Shown here: one piece after another, positions 13,657 to 25,500 of the stretch
How positions within the stretch are numbered: position 1 is the stretch's first letter
Layout of the letters: each line of letters opens with the position of its first letter
NCBI RefSeq assembly: GCF_018143015.1
Contig: NC_054757.1
Coordinates: 22,211,785 to 22,275,784 of the forward strand
From: Lytechinus variegatus
Taxonomy: Eukaryota; Echinodermata; Echinoidea; Temnopleuroida; Toxopneustidae
DNA: 64,000 bases
Reading direction: 5' to 3'
Translations under genes and position numbers: made by a program
Notes under the pieces: generated by a model
The model's database searches: none
The model's input: only the letters and a program-made list of their open reading frames with translations
What the model was told of the DNA's origin: nothing

Positions 13657-14690
13657 CCTGTTGTAATTAGGCTCAATTAACCTAGGTCGGTCCGAGAACA
13701 TTCCTTTTTTTTATTTTCTCATAGATAAGATGGCGCCATTCATACTTCAGGCTAGCTCTAATTCACACAATGTTCGTAGCGTATCATGAAGTTGCCGATT
13801 TTCACGATCCAATGGGTGGCAAGACAGGGGATGGGGCGACTGCCCCTATGTTTTTATTTTTTAAAAGGGGGCAAAAAGACATGAAAACGATGGAGAAAAG
13901 AGAGAGAGAGAGAAAAACAAAGAGTATAATAATGAGAGATCTGTGAAATGTAATTATATACACCTCTTATTCAATAAGATTCAATGGAGAAAAATAAAAT
14001 ACGTCAAATTTAGTTGCCCATTTCCCACATCCCAATGTTTTGTTTCCTCCACCGACACTGTTTTAATAATCAACTGTTCGTGAATTAGAAGTCATTAAGG
14101 CACAAAAGGGGTGGTCACCCACCTCGCCTACCCCCCATGATATCGTATATGCTCAAGAAGTTGGAAACGGGAAAACAATAGGGAAAGAAATAATGAAGAC
14201 ACAGTGGAAAAGAGAAAATTAAGGGATATTATGCAATGTGATGGGGTGTGGAACAAATAACCCTAAATTTTCTCATTGAGAAATAAAAATGGAGTAAATT
14301 TGAAGACATCACCGCTTATCAAAATAATATTTTCCCGGTTCTGTCATTAACTAATGTAATGGAGGAGTGTTATTCTAAAGTGAAACCTCGATAAAATATA
14401 ATCCATTGTAATTTTTCCCTCAAATTTCGCCATTTTAAGGAATGTAAAACGTTTAGATTTAAAATCTAAAATCTCTAATCAGAAATGATCATGCGAGTTG
14501 GTACATGTGAGTTTGTGAGCCCCCCCCCCCCCTCGTTCCATGTTAGCTACATGTACACAAAATGAATTCGGTGATATAATCCGGAAAGAAAATACTACGC
14601 GTCAATGACTGAGGCAGTTCCTTTATGACGTCACGTCGGCATATTGACAGTCTGACTGATGGATCTTCATGCCTGTGAAGAAAAAAGGGC

Positions 14691-14985
14691 TTTATACACG
14701 TCAATTAGGAAATCGAAGGATTATCCGTCTTTCTACTACAACCTAGTTGGGTAGACATATTGATGTAGAGATGTTGTTTCCATAACTATGTAAAATACTC
14801 AACTGCAGCTCTTACCGACATAACCGAGGGATTATTTAGTGCAACGTCATCGCCTCTCTAATTAATTTACCCTGCGTTTACGACACAACAGTCCGATGTT
14901 CTGTTAAAAAAACTGTGTTTGTGATTTTCAAACCCTGGATCCGTGATTAAGCGTAAAACACATCAGTCAGTAATAGGCATGATAG
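14691..14985 (+). other. Alternative candidate leader exon with upstream CRE
   Basis: A consensus donor (GATAG then GTAAGT, junction 14985/14986) ends a segment preceded by a TTTATACA TATA-like motif (about 14691) and a full CRE palindrome TGACGTCA (about 14625). It is on the same strand as the P450 gene, about 4.3 kb upstream of its first coding exon, so it could be a leader exon. No transcript evidence. Confidence 0.25.
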
Positions 14986-15312
14986 GTAAGTCTCTATGAT
15001 ATACCAATATTATGTATGTAATGGGGTTCAGTGCTATCATATATAGAACCATGTTTTTTTATCATTCTTCTCATTTCCCTGAACGAATATTGCGGCAATT
15101 TGATGATGAATTTCGAACATAATCTTTCATAAAAGAACCTTCAAAACCGCGAGTCAAAACCATGCAGTTGAGGCAGTGACAGTCAGTCCGATTGGCAGTG
15201 GAATATCAAACATTACGGTTCAGAGCGCCGTTTCATAAAGCTCGAAAGGAAGACTTTACGAAAGACTGGTATCCTTTCTTGTGGTAAGTGATACACATCA
15301 GATTAGCATCAG

Positions 15313-15752
15313 GAGGGCTCAAGATATTCGTTCGACCCAACCCATTCAAATTTTTTCAATTTGATGTTGCTGATTGACAAAACTGTATGAATATGATTCA
15401 AAATCTAACACTGATTCTAGAAATGGTAACTACTGAACTTCCTTCGACCAAATTGAGAAGATAAACAAGTGACTTGGAACTATTTTTTTGACTGGCGGAC
15501 TAATTAGGGCTATTTTACTGTTTGAGTCGATAAATTTGATCCATTCATAGTTATCTTCATAAATGGCAATTTATTTTTAAAATGAGCTGGCTACGCTACC
15601 CTTTCCTGGTCAGATATGGAATGCCAGATATATATCCTATCCAATGGTAGTAAACATTCCACCCTCTAATTTCACATTTATTTTTTATGAATTTTTCAAA
15701 AGTGCCATTTTAACACACAAGTCTATGGGGAATGTTTTACGCGCGTGGCACC
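15313..15752 (-). repeat. Right arm of the long inverted repeat
   Basis: Mirror copy of 13231-13656. It stops only about 14 bp before the palindrome-array transposon that starts at 15766, so that element inserted at or beside the arm's outer edge. Confidence 0.8.
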
Positions 15753-16029
15753 TTCTGAAACGGCTATGGCAAGCCGTTTGTACCATAAAGGCGATAAACC
15801 GAGTTTTTCGCCGATAAACTCGGTTTTTCGGTCGATAAACAGAGTTTATCGGCCGAAAAACTAAGTTTTTCACCGATAAACACAGTTTTTCGGCGATAAA
15901 CTCAGTTTATCAAGTGATAAACTGAGTTTATCGCGAGAAACTCTGTTTATCGTCGAAAAACTAAGTTTATCGCCGATAAACAGAGTTTTTCTCGATAAAC
16001 TAAGTTTATCAAGTGATAAACTGAGTTTA

Positions 16030-17367
16030 CCCAGGACCAAAATCCAGTTGAAACCAATTAGAGCAAAACCAATTGAAACCAGTTGGCCAACTGGTTTCAA
16101 TAGGTAAATTGGAACAACTGGTTCCAATTGAAAACCAGTTGCCAAATGGTTCCAGTTAAAACCAATTGGGCAACTGGAACCAGTTGGCTATTGGCTTCAA
16201 TTGGTTTTCAATTGGTTCCAGTTGTTCCAATTTCCCTATTAAAACCAGTTGAATCCAATTGGAGGCAACTGGTTTCAATTGGTTCCAGTTGAAACCAATT
16301 GGAGGCAACTGGTTTTCAACTGGAACCAGTTGAAACCAATTGGTTTCCAACTGGATCCAATTGGAACTTCCAGTTGGAATGAACTTAATTAGTTACAAAT
16401 TAATTAGCATTTGCACTAACTATTGCTCATGCCAACACAGAAGCAGTGTTATTTGTCTATTAATACCAATGTAAAGGGCATTGATAAAATACAGACTTTC
16501 ATATGTATATATTCAAATTGGAGTTCTTCAAATATATGTATTTTTATTTGATGTAATTTGGTAACAGTTAGTGGTGTACTAATTATCTTTGAATCTGTTT
16601 TAATTATAATCTATAACATTTATGAACATGGTTTTCACTGCTAAGTATTGGAAACACTTATCTGAAAAAAGTGTGGAACTTCAAATTGAAAAAAATTAAA
16701 TAGATACATTGTAAATTATGATGAATCTCATAAAACATTAATCTGTGCACACTGGCAGAAAATATGCAAATTAACTGGTTTCAATTGGATCCAGTTGGGT
16801 AACTGGAAAATTTCCAATTGGAAACCAATTGGAAATCATTTCCAGTTACCCAACTGGATCCAGTTAGGATTTCCAGTTACCCAACTGGTTCCAGTTTTAT
16901 TTCCAGTTACCCAACTGGTTCCAATTAGAATTCAGTTACCCATCTTTCCAGTTAGAAGTCATCTCCAGTTACCCAACTGGTTCCAGTTAGAAATCATTTC
17001 CAGTTGGAAGTCATTTCCAGTTACCCAACTGGTTCCAGTTAGGATTTCCAGTTACCCAACTGGTTCCAGTTAGAAATCATTTCCAGTTGGAAGTCATTTC
17101 CAGTTACCCAACTGGTTCCAGTTAGGATTTCCAGTTGCCCAACTGGTTCCAGTTAGAAATCATTTCCAGTTGGAAGTCATATCCATTTACCCAACTGGTT
17201 CCAGTTAGGATTTCCAGTTGCCCAACTGGTTCCAGTTAGGATTTCCAGTTGCCCAACTGGTTTCAACTGGAAATTGTTAAATTCCAGTTAAAACCAATTG
17301 AAACCAGTTGAAACCAATTGAAACCAGTTGGAAATCCAACTGGTTTCAATTGGATTTTGGTCCTGGG
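16030..17367. mobile_element. Nested palindrome-array transposon (CCAGTTGG family), TA target
   Basis: Ends are inverted: CCCAGGACCAAAATCCA at the left, TGGATTTTGGTCCTGGG at the right, each flanked by TA (16028-16029, 17368-17369). Removing the element with one TA restores a normal GATAAAC-array unit (GAGTTTATCGAG). The left arm (16040-16375) and right arm (16775-17350) consist of CCAATTGG/CCAGTTGG/AACTGG units. The right arm also has a longer repeated block (TTCCAGTTACCCAACTGG, then AGAAATCATTTCCAGTTGG). The centre, about 400 bp, is unique AT-rich DNA. A TA duplication fits the Tc1/mariner superfamily. No transposase. Confidence 0.88.
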
Positions 17368-17559
17368 TATCGAGATAAACTCTGTTTATCGGCGAAAAAC
17401 TAAGTTTATCGCCCACTACATGGCCGATAAACAGAGTTTTTCGCGATAAACTAAGTTTTTCACTTGATAAACAGAGTTTATCACTCGATAAACTTAGTTT
17501 TTCGATAAACTCTCTTTATCGACCGATAAACAGAGTTTTTCGATTTCGATAAACAGGGT

Positions 17560-18415
17560 TATTCTTTCTTTGCCGAGAGTGGGCGCATGGTACTAGCGTG
17601 CTAATTTATTTTAATGGACATTATCAAGACCAACCTACAGTTGCAATTTCATAACAATTCAAGTATTAAACGTTAATTTTCAGCATATTTTGGGCATTTT
17701 GTAACGGAAAATGGGTTCACGTTAAGTTAACATTAAAGCGCACTGATATCTTGGATGAATTTTATGAGAATTGTGTTGAATATAATTGTTATTGTGTAAG
17801 TAGAACCAGTATGCAACATTATGAAACTTATTTGACTGAATTTGACCCATAATTGTGGAACTTATGAATATTTTTGTAAAAGGTGTCTTTTGCGTTAAAT
17901 AAAAAAAATGGTGTCCTCTCAAGACATAAAGTCACCAGCAGTGAATTAAATTGATAAATATGTGCCAAAACTCAGCTTAAGTAATTTTCAAAATGGTAGT
18001 TAGTGATTAAAACAGTGATTATTCACCCTAAACAAGACCGGGGGGTAGTGATTCAGCCCTCCCCCTCAACATTTTCCCAGGCTGAATCAGCCCCCCATTC
18101 TTATTAGGCGTCGAATTTGCCCAGACTTGTTATGGTTTATCTTTGTGTATGTTGGTAATTTTATGATTTAGATATTGTTGTGCCTAAAAATATTTCCATG
18201 TGCTATCGCAGGATATAATTGCACATGATTTATGAGGGCTCATTTTTTGCAGAGGCTCTTATTTTTCTCTTTCTTTTAGAACCATGCATATTCAGATTTT
18301 ATAGAAAAGCTAACCAAGAGTACATACATACATTTACCAGAACATAATTGATGTGGGTTTAATAGTGCAAAGTATGTGGGTTTGATAGTGCAAAGTATGT
18401 GGGAAATTTCCCGCG
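17560..18415. other. Unique centre of the GATAAAC-family element
   Basis: AT-rich sequence with only short frames (longest about 66 codons) and one hairpin at about 18050-18105 (arms GATTCAGCC and GGCTGAATC). No transposase motif is seen, so the element looks non-autonomous. Confidence 0.6.
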
Positions 18416-18885
18416 CCGAAAGCAATAGCGCCCATTCGATAAACTGAGTTTTTCGCTCGATAAACCGAGTTTATCGAAAAACTAAGTTTATCGAGCGAAA
18501 AACTAAGTTTATCGGCGATAAACTGAGTTTTTCGGCAATAAACTAAGTTTATCGAGTGATAAACATAGTTTATCGAAATAACTCTGTTTATCGCCGATAA
18601 ACAGAGTTTATCTCGATAAACTCAGTTTATCACTTGATAAACTTAGTTTATCGAGAAAAACTCTGTTTATCGGCGATAAACTTAGTTTTTCGACGATAAA
18701 CAGAGTTTCTCGCGATAAACTCAGTTTATCACTTGATAAACTGAGTTCGCCGAAAAACTGAGTTTATCAGTGAAAAACTTAGTTTTTCGCTCGATAAACT
18801 CTGTTTATCGACCGAAAAACCGAGTTTATCGGCGATAAACTCGGTTTATCGCCTTTATGGTACAAACGGCTTGCCATAAACGGCT

Positions 18886-19332
18886 CCCAGGGGGTGACTG
18901 TCACTAAGTGCAAAATCGCAAAATCCATCCATCCCCCCCCCCAAAAAAAACAATGAGCGTAGATTATAATGATTTTGCATGCTATTTTTTCGTAGTTAGT
19001 GACGGCAATATGATTTTTAGGCACCTAGTTCTGCTTTTCAGAGCAAGGGAAACCGACATCATGTGTTTGGGGGCTGGGATGTCCTTCCGTATACTTATAT
19101 TTCAAAACCTGTTTTTAAGCTTATATATACGGTTCAATATTTGTTCTATTATTTGGAAATCATCTAACATTCTAATATCATAGACATGATAGAGTGCAGT
19201 TGTCTATAAAATCTTCACTTTTCGTTAAAAAAGTTGAAGTGAGATAGACTCTGCAATAGCCAGAAGAATGCGGGGGGGGGGGAGTCGCAACAATCAGTTT
19301 CAATATTAATTACCACCCCCCCCCCGTTTCAG
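18886..19332. other. DNA upstream of the P450 coding exon
   Basis: Unique sequence with poly-C and poly-G runs. Its last bases, cccgtttcag, form a polypyrimidine tract and splice acceptor feeding the exon at 19333. No TATA box or start site is evident, in line with a leader exon further upstream. Confidence 0.5.
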
Positions 19333-19350
19333 GTGTATAGACTTATAGTC

Positions 19351-19511
19351 ATGGATTGGATAGCCCAAGGTAATACCAGATTATGGCTGACAACAGCTGC
19401 TATAGCATTGGTGGTCATGTGGTTTGTGAAGAGGATCGTGTCTCGAACCAGGAACCTTCCACCAGGCCCTACAGGGATACCCTTGCTTGGCGTAGCTTGG
19501 GAAATGATAAG
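19351..19511 (+). CDS. P450 exon 1: membrane anchor and proline hinge
   Basis: Begins MDWIAQGNTRLWLTTAAI; the hydrophobic stretch leads to VKRIVSRTRNLPPGP. The exon itself starts after an acceptor at 19332, giving an 18-nt leader before the ATG. It ends GAAATGATAAG before GTATGT, phase 2. Confidence 0.9.
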
Positions 19512-22500
19512 GTATGTAATTCCATCCATTCCTATCTTATTTTTTAAATCATCTATCTATCTATCCATCCATCCATCTTTCTTTCTATCTATTTATTCAT
19601 AACCCTATTCATTATCAATTATCTAAAATTAGTGTACCGTTTTATCAGAATTTCTTTACATCTTCCTGCAGAATATATATTGTTTGTTTCTTCATTATAG
19701 TTGATATCTTTGATAAGTAATTTTTGGACCTGTTTCTACTCATAATCGAATGAGTTAATTTTTAGGATATAACACTGATCATCCTTGTGGCTGTAGTGAG
19801 TTCGACAAACAAAAGACAAGCGTAACAAAGGCCTCTACAGGATTTCGTTGTTTTAATATGTCAATCCGATGTCAAATCTGTACAACCAATCAAATCTAAT
19901 TGGTCCTATTGATCCATGAGTGCTTTTAATCCGTCCATTATTTAATCCAATTCGTATGTTTAGTCCGTGAAAACTGTGGAGTCAATGATAAAGAAAAAAG
20001 AATCATAAATACCAGCAAAATGTAACATCTTAAATACCAATAGAGCAACATCAATTCTTTGGAATACCTGAATAGCCTTGTCTCAACTAAATTCTAAATT
20101 CTATCCACTATACATATTATGTTTACTCATTATAGGTTTGCTTGAACTACATGTACAAACAGAATTCAGTTTTGCTCTCATCACAATTATAAGAATACAA
20201 GTATAAATCAACAATCATTCTTTATATATCATATAACAAATGTAGTAACAAAATGTAGTTTCATGTATAACTAATAAGTCTTATTTGATTACAAAGGTGT
20301 GCAATAAGCCTGCTATAGCTTGTACATACATTATACATACTACATACACATCATCATTTGTGATTATGAACCAAGAAAAAGATCTCTAAAATTTCACTTT
20401 ATGCTTAGACCATAATTACAAATACATAACATAAAACATCAACTAAACTCTTTGCTTGCTTTCTCGAGTAAATTAAATGTCTTCTGAGCCAGGATGTTTC
20501 TGATTTTGAAGGGCAAAATCCTGGTCCCTCACACAACCCAATGTTCAAAAATCAAATGCACTGTCATTGTGCTATGTAAGTGTACTCATTGACTAAGGGA
20601 GTGCTAGATATGTGTTAATCAGGTAGTGCAATAGTAAAAGTATGTATACAAAAAGTGCTAAATCACTTCTGCGCTAATTTTGGTGCGCTAATAAATTTAG
20701 ATGTACTTTCATCAGAATCCTATTTGCAAATCACGATATTACACAATTCTTTTTGTCAACACCAAAACAGGGCTAACCCCGACCCCCTCGGTCTCTACTC
20801 GTCTTGGGCTGACCAATATGGTGACGTGGTTTCCTTCAAGGTAGGACCAATGACCTTCGTGCTTCTGAACTCCTACGATGTCATACTAGAGGCATTCAAC
20901 CATCCCAACCTCAATAATCGACCAAAAAGCCGCATGGTAGAAGAGGTCCTTGGTCTTGCCAATAATGGTAGGTCTGAAGAGATTTTAACACTATTGTTCT
21001 CAAGAAAAGGAGAGAAAAGAAGTGAAACAAAGAGGAAAAAACTCTTCTCTTATTTTCTAATTGTTTGATTTGAAAAATTCAATTTCATCACTTATTCATA
21101 ACTTATATATTCATTGATAGATATTTTATCTGTTTCAGTTCTGTTCAAAATGAAGGGCAGGCCCCATTCCCGAGATTAAGATGAAAACGAATTATCTTCA
21201 AAGATTACGATGGAAAAAATAAATCTATTCATCTGGACTTACTTTGATCGAAACAGAGGACAGTTTCACGTCCGATCCGGGACGCTTCTTCAGCTCTTCT
21301 GAATTGGCCGGAAAGATGTTAGAGGGCCGGATGAAGATATTTGATTTTCTGGTATTATCTTTCTCCGATCCAAGCAAACCAATCAAACCATTCCAAGTCA
21401 AAATACAGGCTATAACTTACAAAATATCAGAATGGTCTTAATTGAAGATATTATGAAAAATCCTTTCTAAAACAATAAATTGTATTACAAAAAAGGCATA
21501 TAATCATCGAATTTTATGAAAACCGATTTTTAACCAGAAGTTGCAAAACACTGAAATAAAGTACACTGCATGTTTTAGTTTCGAGTTTTACTCCTTGATA
21601 TCCACCTCAACTCAGGGATTACACTTGCCAACGGGAAGGTCTGGGAGGAGCAGAGGAAGTTTACCCATTCTGTTTTTCGCAGTCTTGGTGTTGGAAAAAA
21701 GAGCTATGAGGATACCGTATCAGCTGAGATGGACCAACTGAGGGGTGCTATTGAGGAAATGAAAGGAGCACCCTTCGATCCTAACATTCTCTTTGGACAA
21801 GCTGTAGCCAATATCGTCTGTTCTATCGCATTCGGGACTCAATATAAATACACCGATGCCGAATTTAAACAGGTATTCAAATGTTTCATTATTATTATTA
21901 TCTCCTTTTGGGAGGAGGGGCGTTGTTGAATCAAATTATTACTATTATTACGAGTTGCAGTCATGGCAGTTATGGTAGTATAGCATTACAGTAAAATAAG
22001 TAGTAGTAGCATTATTTGTATTATTACTACCATCACCACCATCACCACCACCACCACTACCACCACCACCACCACCATCATCATCATCAACATCATCATC
22101 ATCATCATCATCTGCATCATCATCATTATCATCGTTATTTGCATCACTATTATTGATAATAGTGTTACTAATGGTATTATCATTTATTATCATTTATCTA
22201 ATAACTAAAATGATTTTTTTGTTATTTTTATCATTGATTTCCCCATAATCATCGCCATTATAGTTACTTTTACTTGTCTAATCATCCTTCTAATATTCCT
22301 TTTGCTATTGTTAATGATTATTCAATGTTCTTACTGCTGCACACAGTTATTGCGTCTAATGAACATCAACATCGAGTTATCAAGCGGAGGTGGGGCGCTC
22401 CTCTTCCTCCCTCTACCCGGGATATCGAAGATTCCTTTTGGAGCACCCAAGAAGATGGTCGAGAACATGAAGCAGGTCAACAGGTTTCTCCTGGATCAGA

Positions 22501-25500
22501 TTGAAAGCCACGAGAAATCGGTGGACCTGGATCATCCCAAAGATTTCATCGATCTTTACCTTAAGAAGATGGCCGAGACAAAGGCAAGTGAAACGAGGCC
22601 CCCATAACACAAAGATTAGCGATGAATTGCAAACATAAGAGAAAACTTCTGATTGGTTCCTGGTCAGTATATTGCGACAAATGCGCGTGTGACATTGATA
22701 TTGATTGGTCAGTTCATTTAGCGATTGATCGCTAATCTTTGTGCTACGGAGCCCAGGAAATTGTTAGTGTATCCCCGGGGAAGAAAGCAGTAACTACATG
22801 TAATTAATGTAGGTTGTCTGTACACCATTATAAGTACCCTGCTAATCGTACAATGACTCAGAAGCAAATCAAGTTTGTATGGTAATGGTGTGTTAATGGT
22901 ACCGTAATGACGAAGTTATGTTAAAAGTAACTATTTGTAAAACGAGGCCTTGATTCTTAAAGCCTGACCCTGTCTTACAAAGAGTTGCGATGGATTTAAA
23001 TCTAATTCAAACTGCGATTATTCTAAATCTCCCATCCCTTAACTACACAGATCGATTTGAGTTTGATTTTGAATTTATCGCTACTCTTTGTAAGACGTGT
23101 ACCAGGACACGACCCGAAAGCCAAGGCCAGTATTTCCAAGGTTAAGGACAAAGCCAAGACAAGACTTCCCTAGGCCAAGACCACGACTGTCTTCGATGCC
23201 AACAGAGGGCTTGATGATTACAACACTGCAAATGATTTTCCATAAAAAACTAGATGGATTCATTTTATTTTTAAAATAAAATGAATCCACTTTCTTATAT
23301 TTTTGAAATATATCCTGGCAGCGTCCGATGACCTACTCTGAGTCCAAGGCCTAGGACAAGACATCTGCCATGTCTGTCGCTTATGATAAGGCTTATATCT
23401 GTCTTCGAGACCAGCGGCGATAAGCAGATCACTGTTCTTTCAATAGCTCGATTTAATCTCGGAATGCTCTTACTTTCCCCGCAGGACTCGAAGACATCAT
23501 TCAACAAGGTGAACCTAAACTCGGCCGTAGGAGACCTCTTCTTCGCTGGCACGGAGACCACTACCACCACACTCAAATGGTGCATCCTCTACATGATGGC
23601 GTTCCCCGAGGTACAGTCACGTGTTCAAGATGAACTTGATCACGTGGTTGGAAGAGAGAGGCTTCCGGGGCTAGCCGATTTGAAAGACCTGCCTTTCACC
23701 AATGCAGTTCTGTTGGAGGTAATGCTTTAAATTTGTATCGGTCAAGAGAATGTAAGTTTGGTTGGAAGAGAGAGGCTTCCGGGGCTAGCCGATTTGAAAG
23801 ACCTGCCTTTCACCAATGCAGTTCTGTTGGAGGTAATGCTTTAAATTTGTATCGGTCAAGAGAATGTAAGTTTGCCAGTTCTGCATGTATATGCTTTGAT
23901 GGAGCGGTGAAATATTGCACCAGTGAGGAATTTCGATAACGAATGAGGGAGAATGCTCGGTAAAAGGGGAAAATTCACTTCAATATCAAAGTAAGGATGT
24001 GCGTCTGACTTTTGATTATATATTTCTTTCTTGAGAACATTTTGCAAGTATCACTTCCGCATAGGCTAGATATGGGAAGGCGGATGAATTACAGATTTAC
24101 TGTTTTTTATGCATTTAAGTAATTCGGTCCAGTTCTTCATGATAATAGGGTCGATTGCTACGACAAAGAGCCACCAACTCGTCATTCACGGCAAGCAACA
24201 ATTTTCCAAAGGTTCTAATGGGAATTTCCCTGACCACATCTTAGATTACTTTGCATTAAACTTGAGGCAGCCCTTTTCTTTTTTTTTTCTTTTCAGGTAC
24301 AGAGGAAGAGCGCCGTTGCCGCTCTCGGTGTGCCACACATAGCCGCTGCTGACACGACCTTCAGAGGCTACACCATACCAAAGGGCGCCACCATTCTGTC
24401 CAACATCTGGAAGGTACTTAACAGGAAGGATCGGTGGCAGGATCCGGAAAAGTTTAACCCTGACAGATTTCTGACAGAGGATGGCAAGCTGACTCGGAGA
24501 GAAGAATTGATATTTTTCAGTACCGGTAAATTATTTTAATTTTATTCGCAGCATGATATCCATTCTAGTTCGAATCCTATTTTTACAAAACTCTGGGGTT
24601 GCGAGCGATGAGCGATGAGATGACCACCTTCAATTTCCGTTACCATGGTTATGCCCATCCCGTTTTCGATGTAATGTTTTCAGGAAAATTGTGTGTGTTG
24701 AGTTTTTTTTCTAGCAGTAAAATCTAAATTTTGTTATTCGCGAAGACAATTTTTCTGCCACCAACGGCATGATATCACCTGGTAGACGCACTTTCAACCA
24801 AGTAAACATAGCTTTCCTTTTCTACGTCAAAAAAATGTTAATACGTGCAGTCCATTTCTACAGACAAAGATTACTTTTTTCTCTGTCTGTACTTTGAGGG
24901 AAATTGTATAGCGCCCTCCCTCATTGATAAAAAGCCAACACATCTGAAATTGTACATCTACCTTCTCTTTGCATCAAACACGGAGATATCAACATAGATG
25001 CATGGCAGAACGCAACGAGGGGGGGGGGGGGGGGGGGTAGGCAGGGAGTGCATTTGTCCCCGAGTTGTCCCCATAGATTTTTAAAACTTTACATTTTTAC
25101 GGAAAATTTAAACAAAATTTCACCAAATTTGTGCACAAAATAGGTCCATGACCGTAGAAAATGCAAAATCGCACCGATGACAAGCTCGTTCGCTTTGATT
25201 CCTCGCTATTGAGTTTCTTCTTCGAAAAATTTAACACGCCCCCCGGAAAATAGTAAATAGAAATTCTACCTTCGGGTTTCCCCCTCCCCCACCCGTCTCT
25301 TTCCCTCCCTAATACAGATATGGTTGTTGTTATTTTTTTTTTGCTTTTCTGCCCCGGCCTGCCCGATGTTCGAAAATCAATATCCTGAATTTGTCTTTCT
25401 TTTTTAATTAGTACCATGTTAAAACATGGAATTTTCGAAAATCAATATAACGAGTGGTATATTTTTTCATGTCTACAGGTCGTCGTGTGTGCCCGGGAGA

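Larger units (their letters stand above)
15766..18877. mobile_element. Palindrome-array transposon (GATAAAC family) with a nested insert
   Basis: The terminal inverted repeat begins ATGGCAAGCCGTTTGTACC and continues through CATAAAGGCGATAAAC; the right end is its mirror (GGTACAAACGGCTTGCCAT). Inside each end lies a tandem array of near-palindromes of the type GATAAACTGAGTTTATC, alternating with CGAAAAAC variants: 15791-16027, 17370-17555 and 18428-18860. About 850 bp of unique DNA (17560-18415) fills the centre. A second element (16030-17367) interrupts the left array; without it this one is about 1.77 kb. AAACGGCT flanks both ends (15758-15765, 18878-18885), a candidate 8-bp duplication. No transposase frame. 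Confidence 0.85.

Noticed and set aside
15791-18860. CRISPR-like array of spaced repeats
   Set aside because: Units are abutting near-palindromes with no unique spacers of fixed length, inside elements with inverted termini, in an animal genome.
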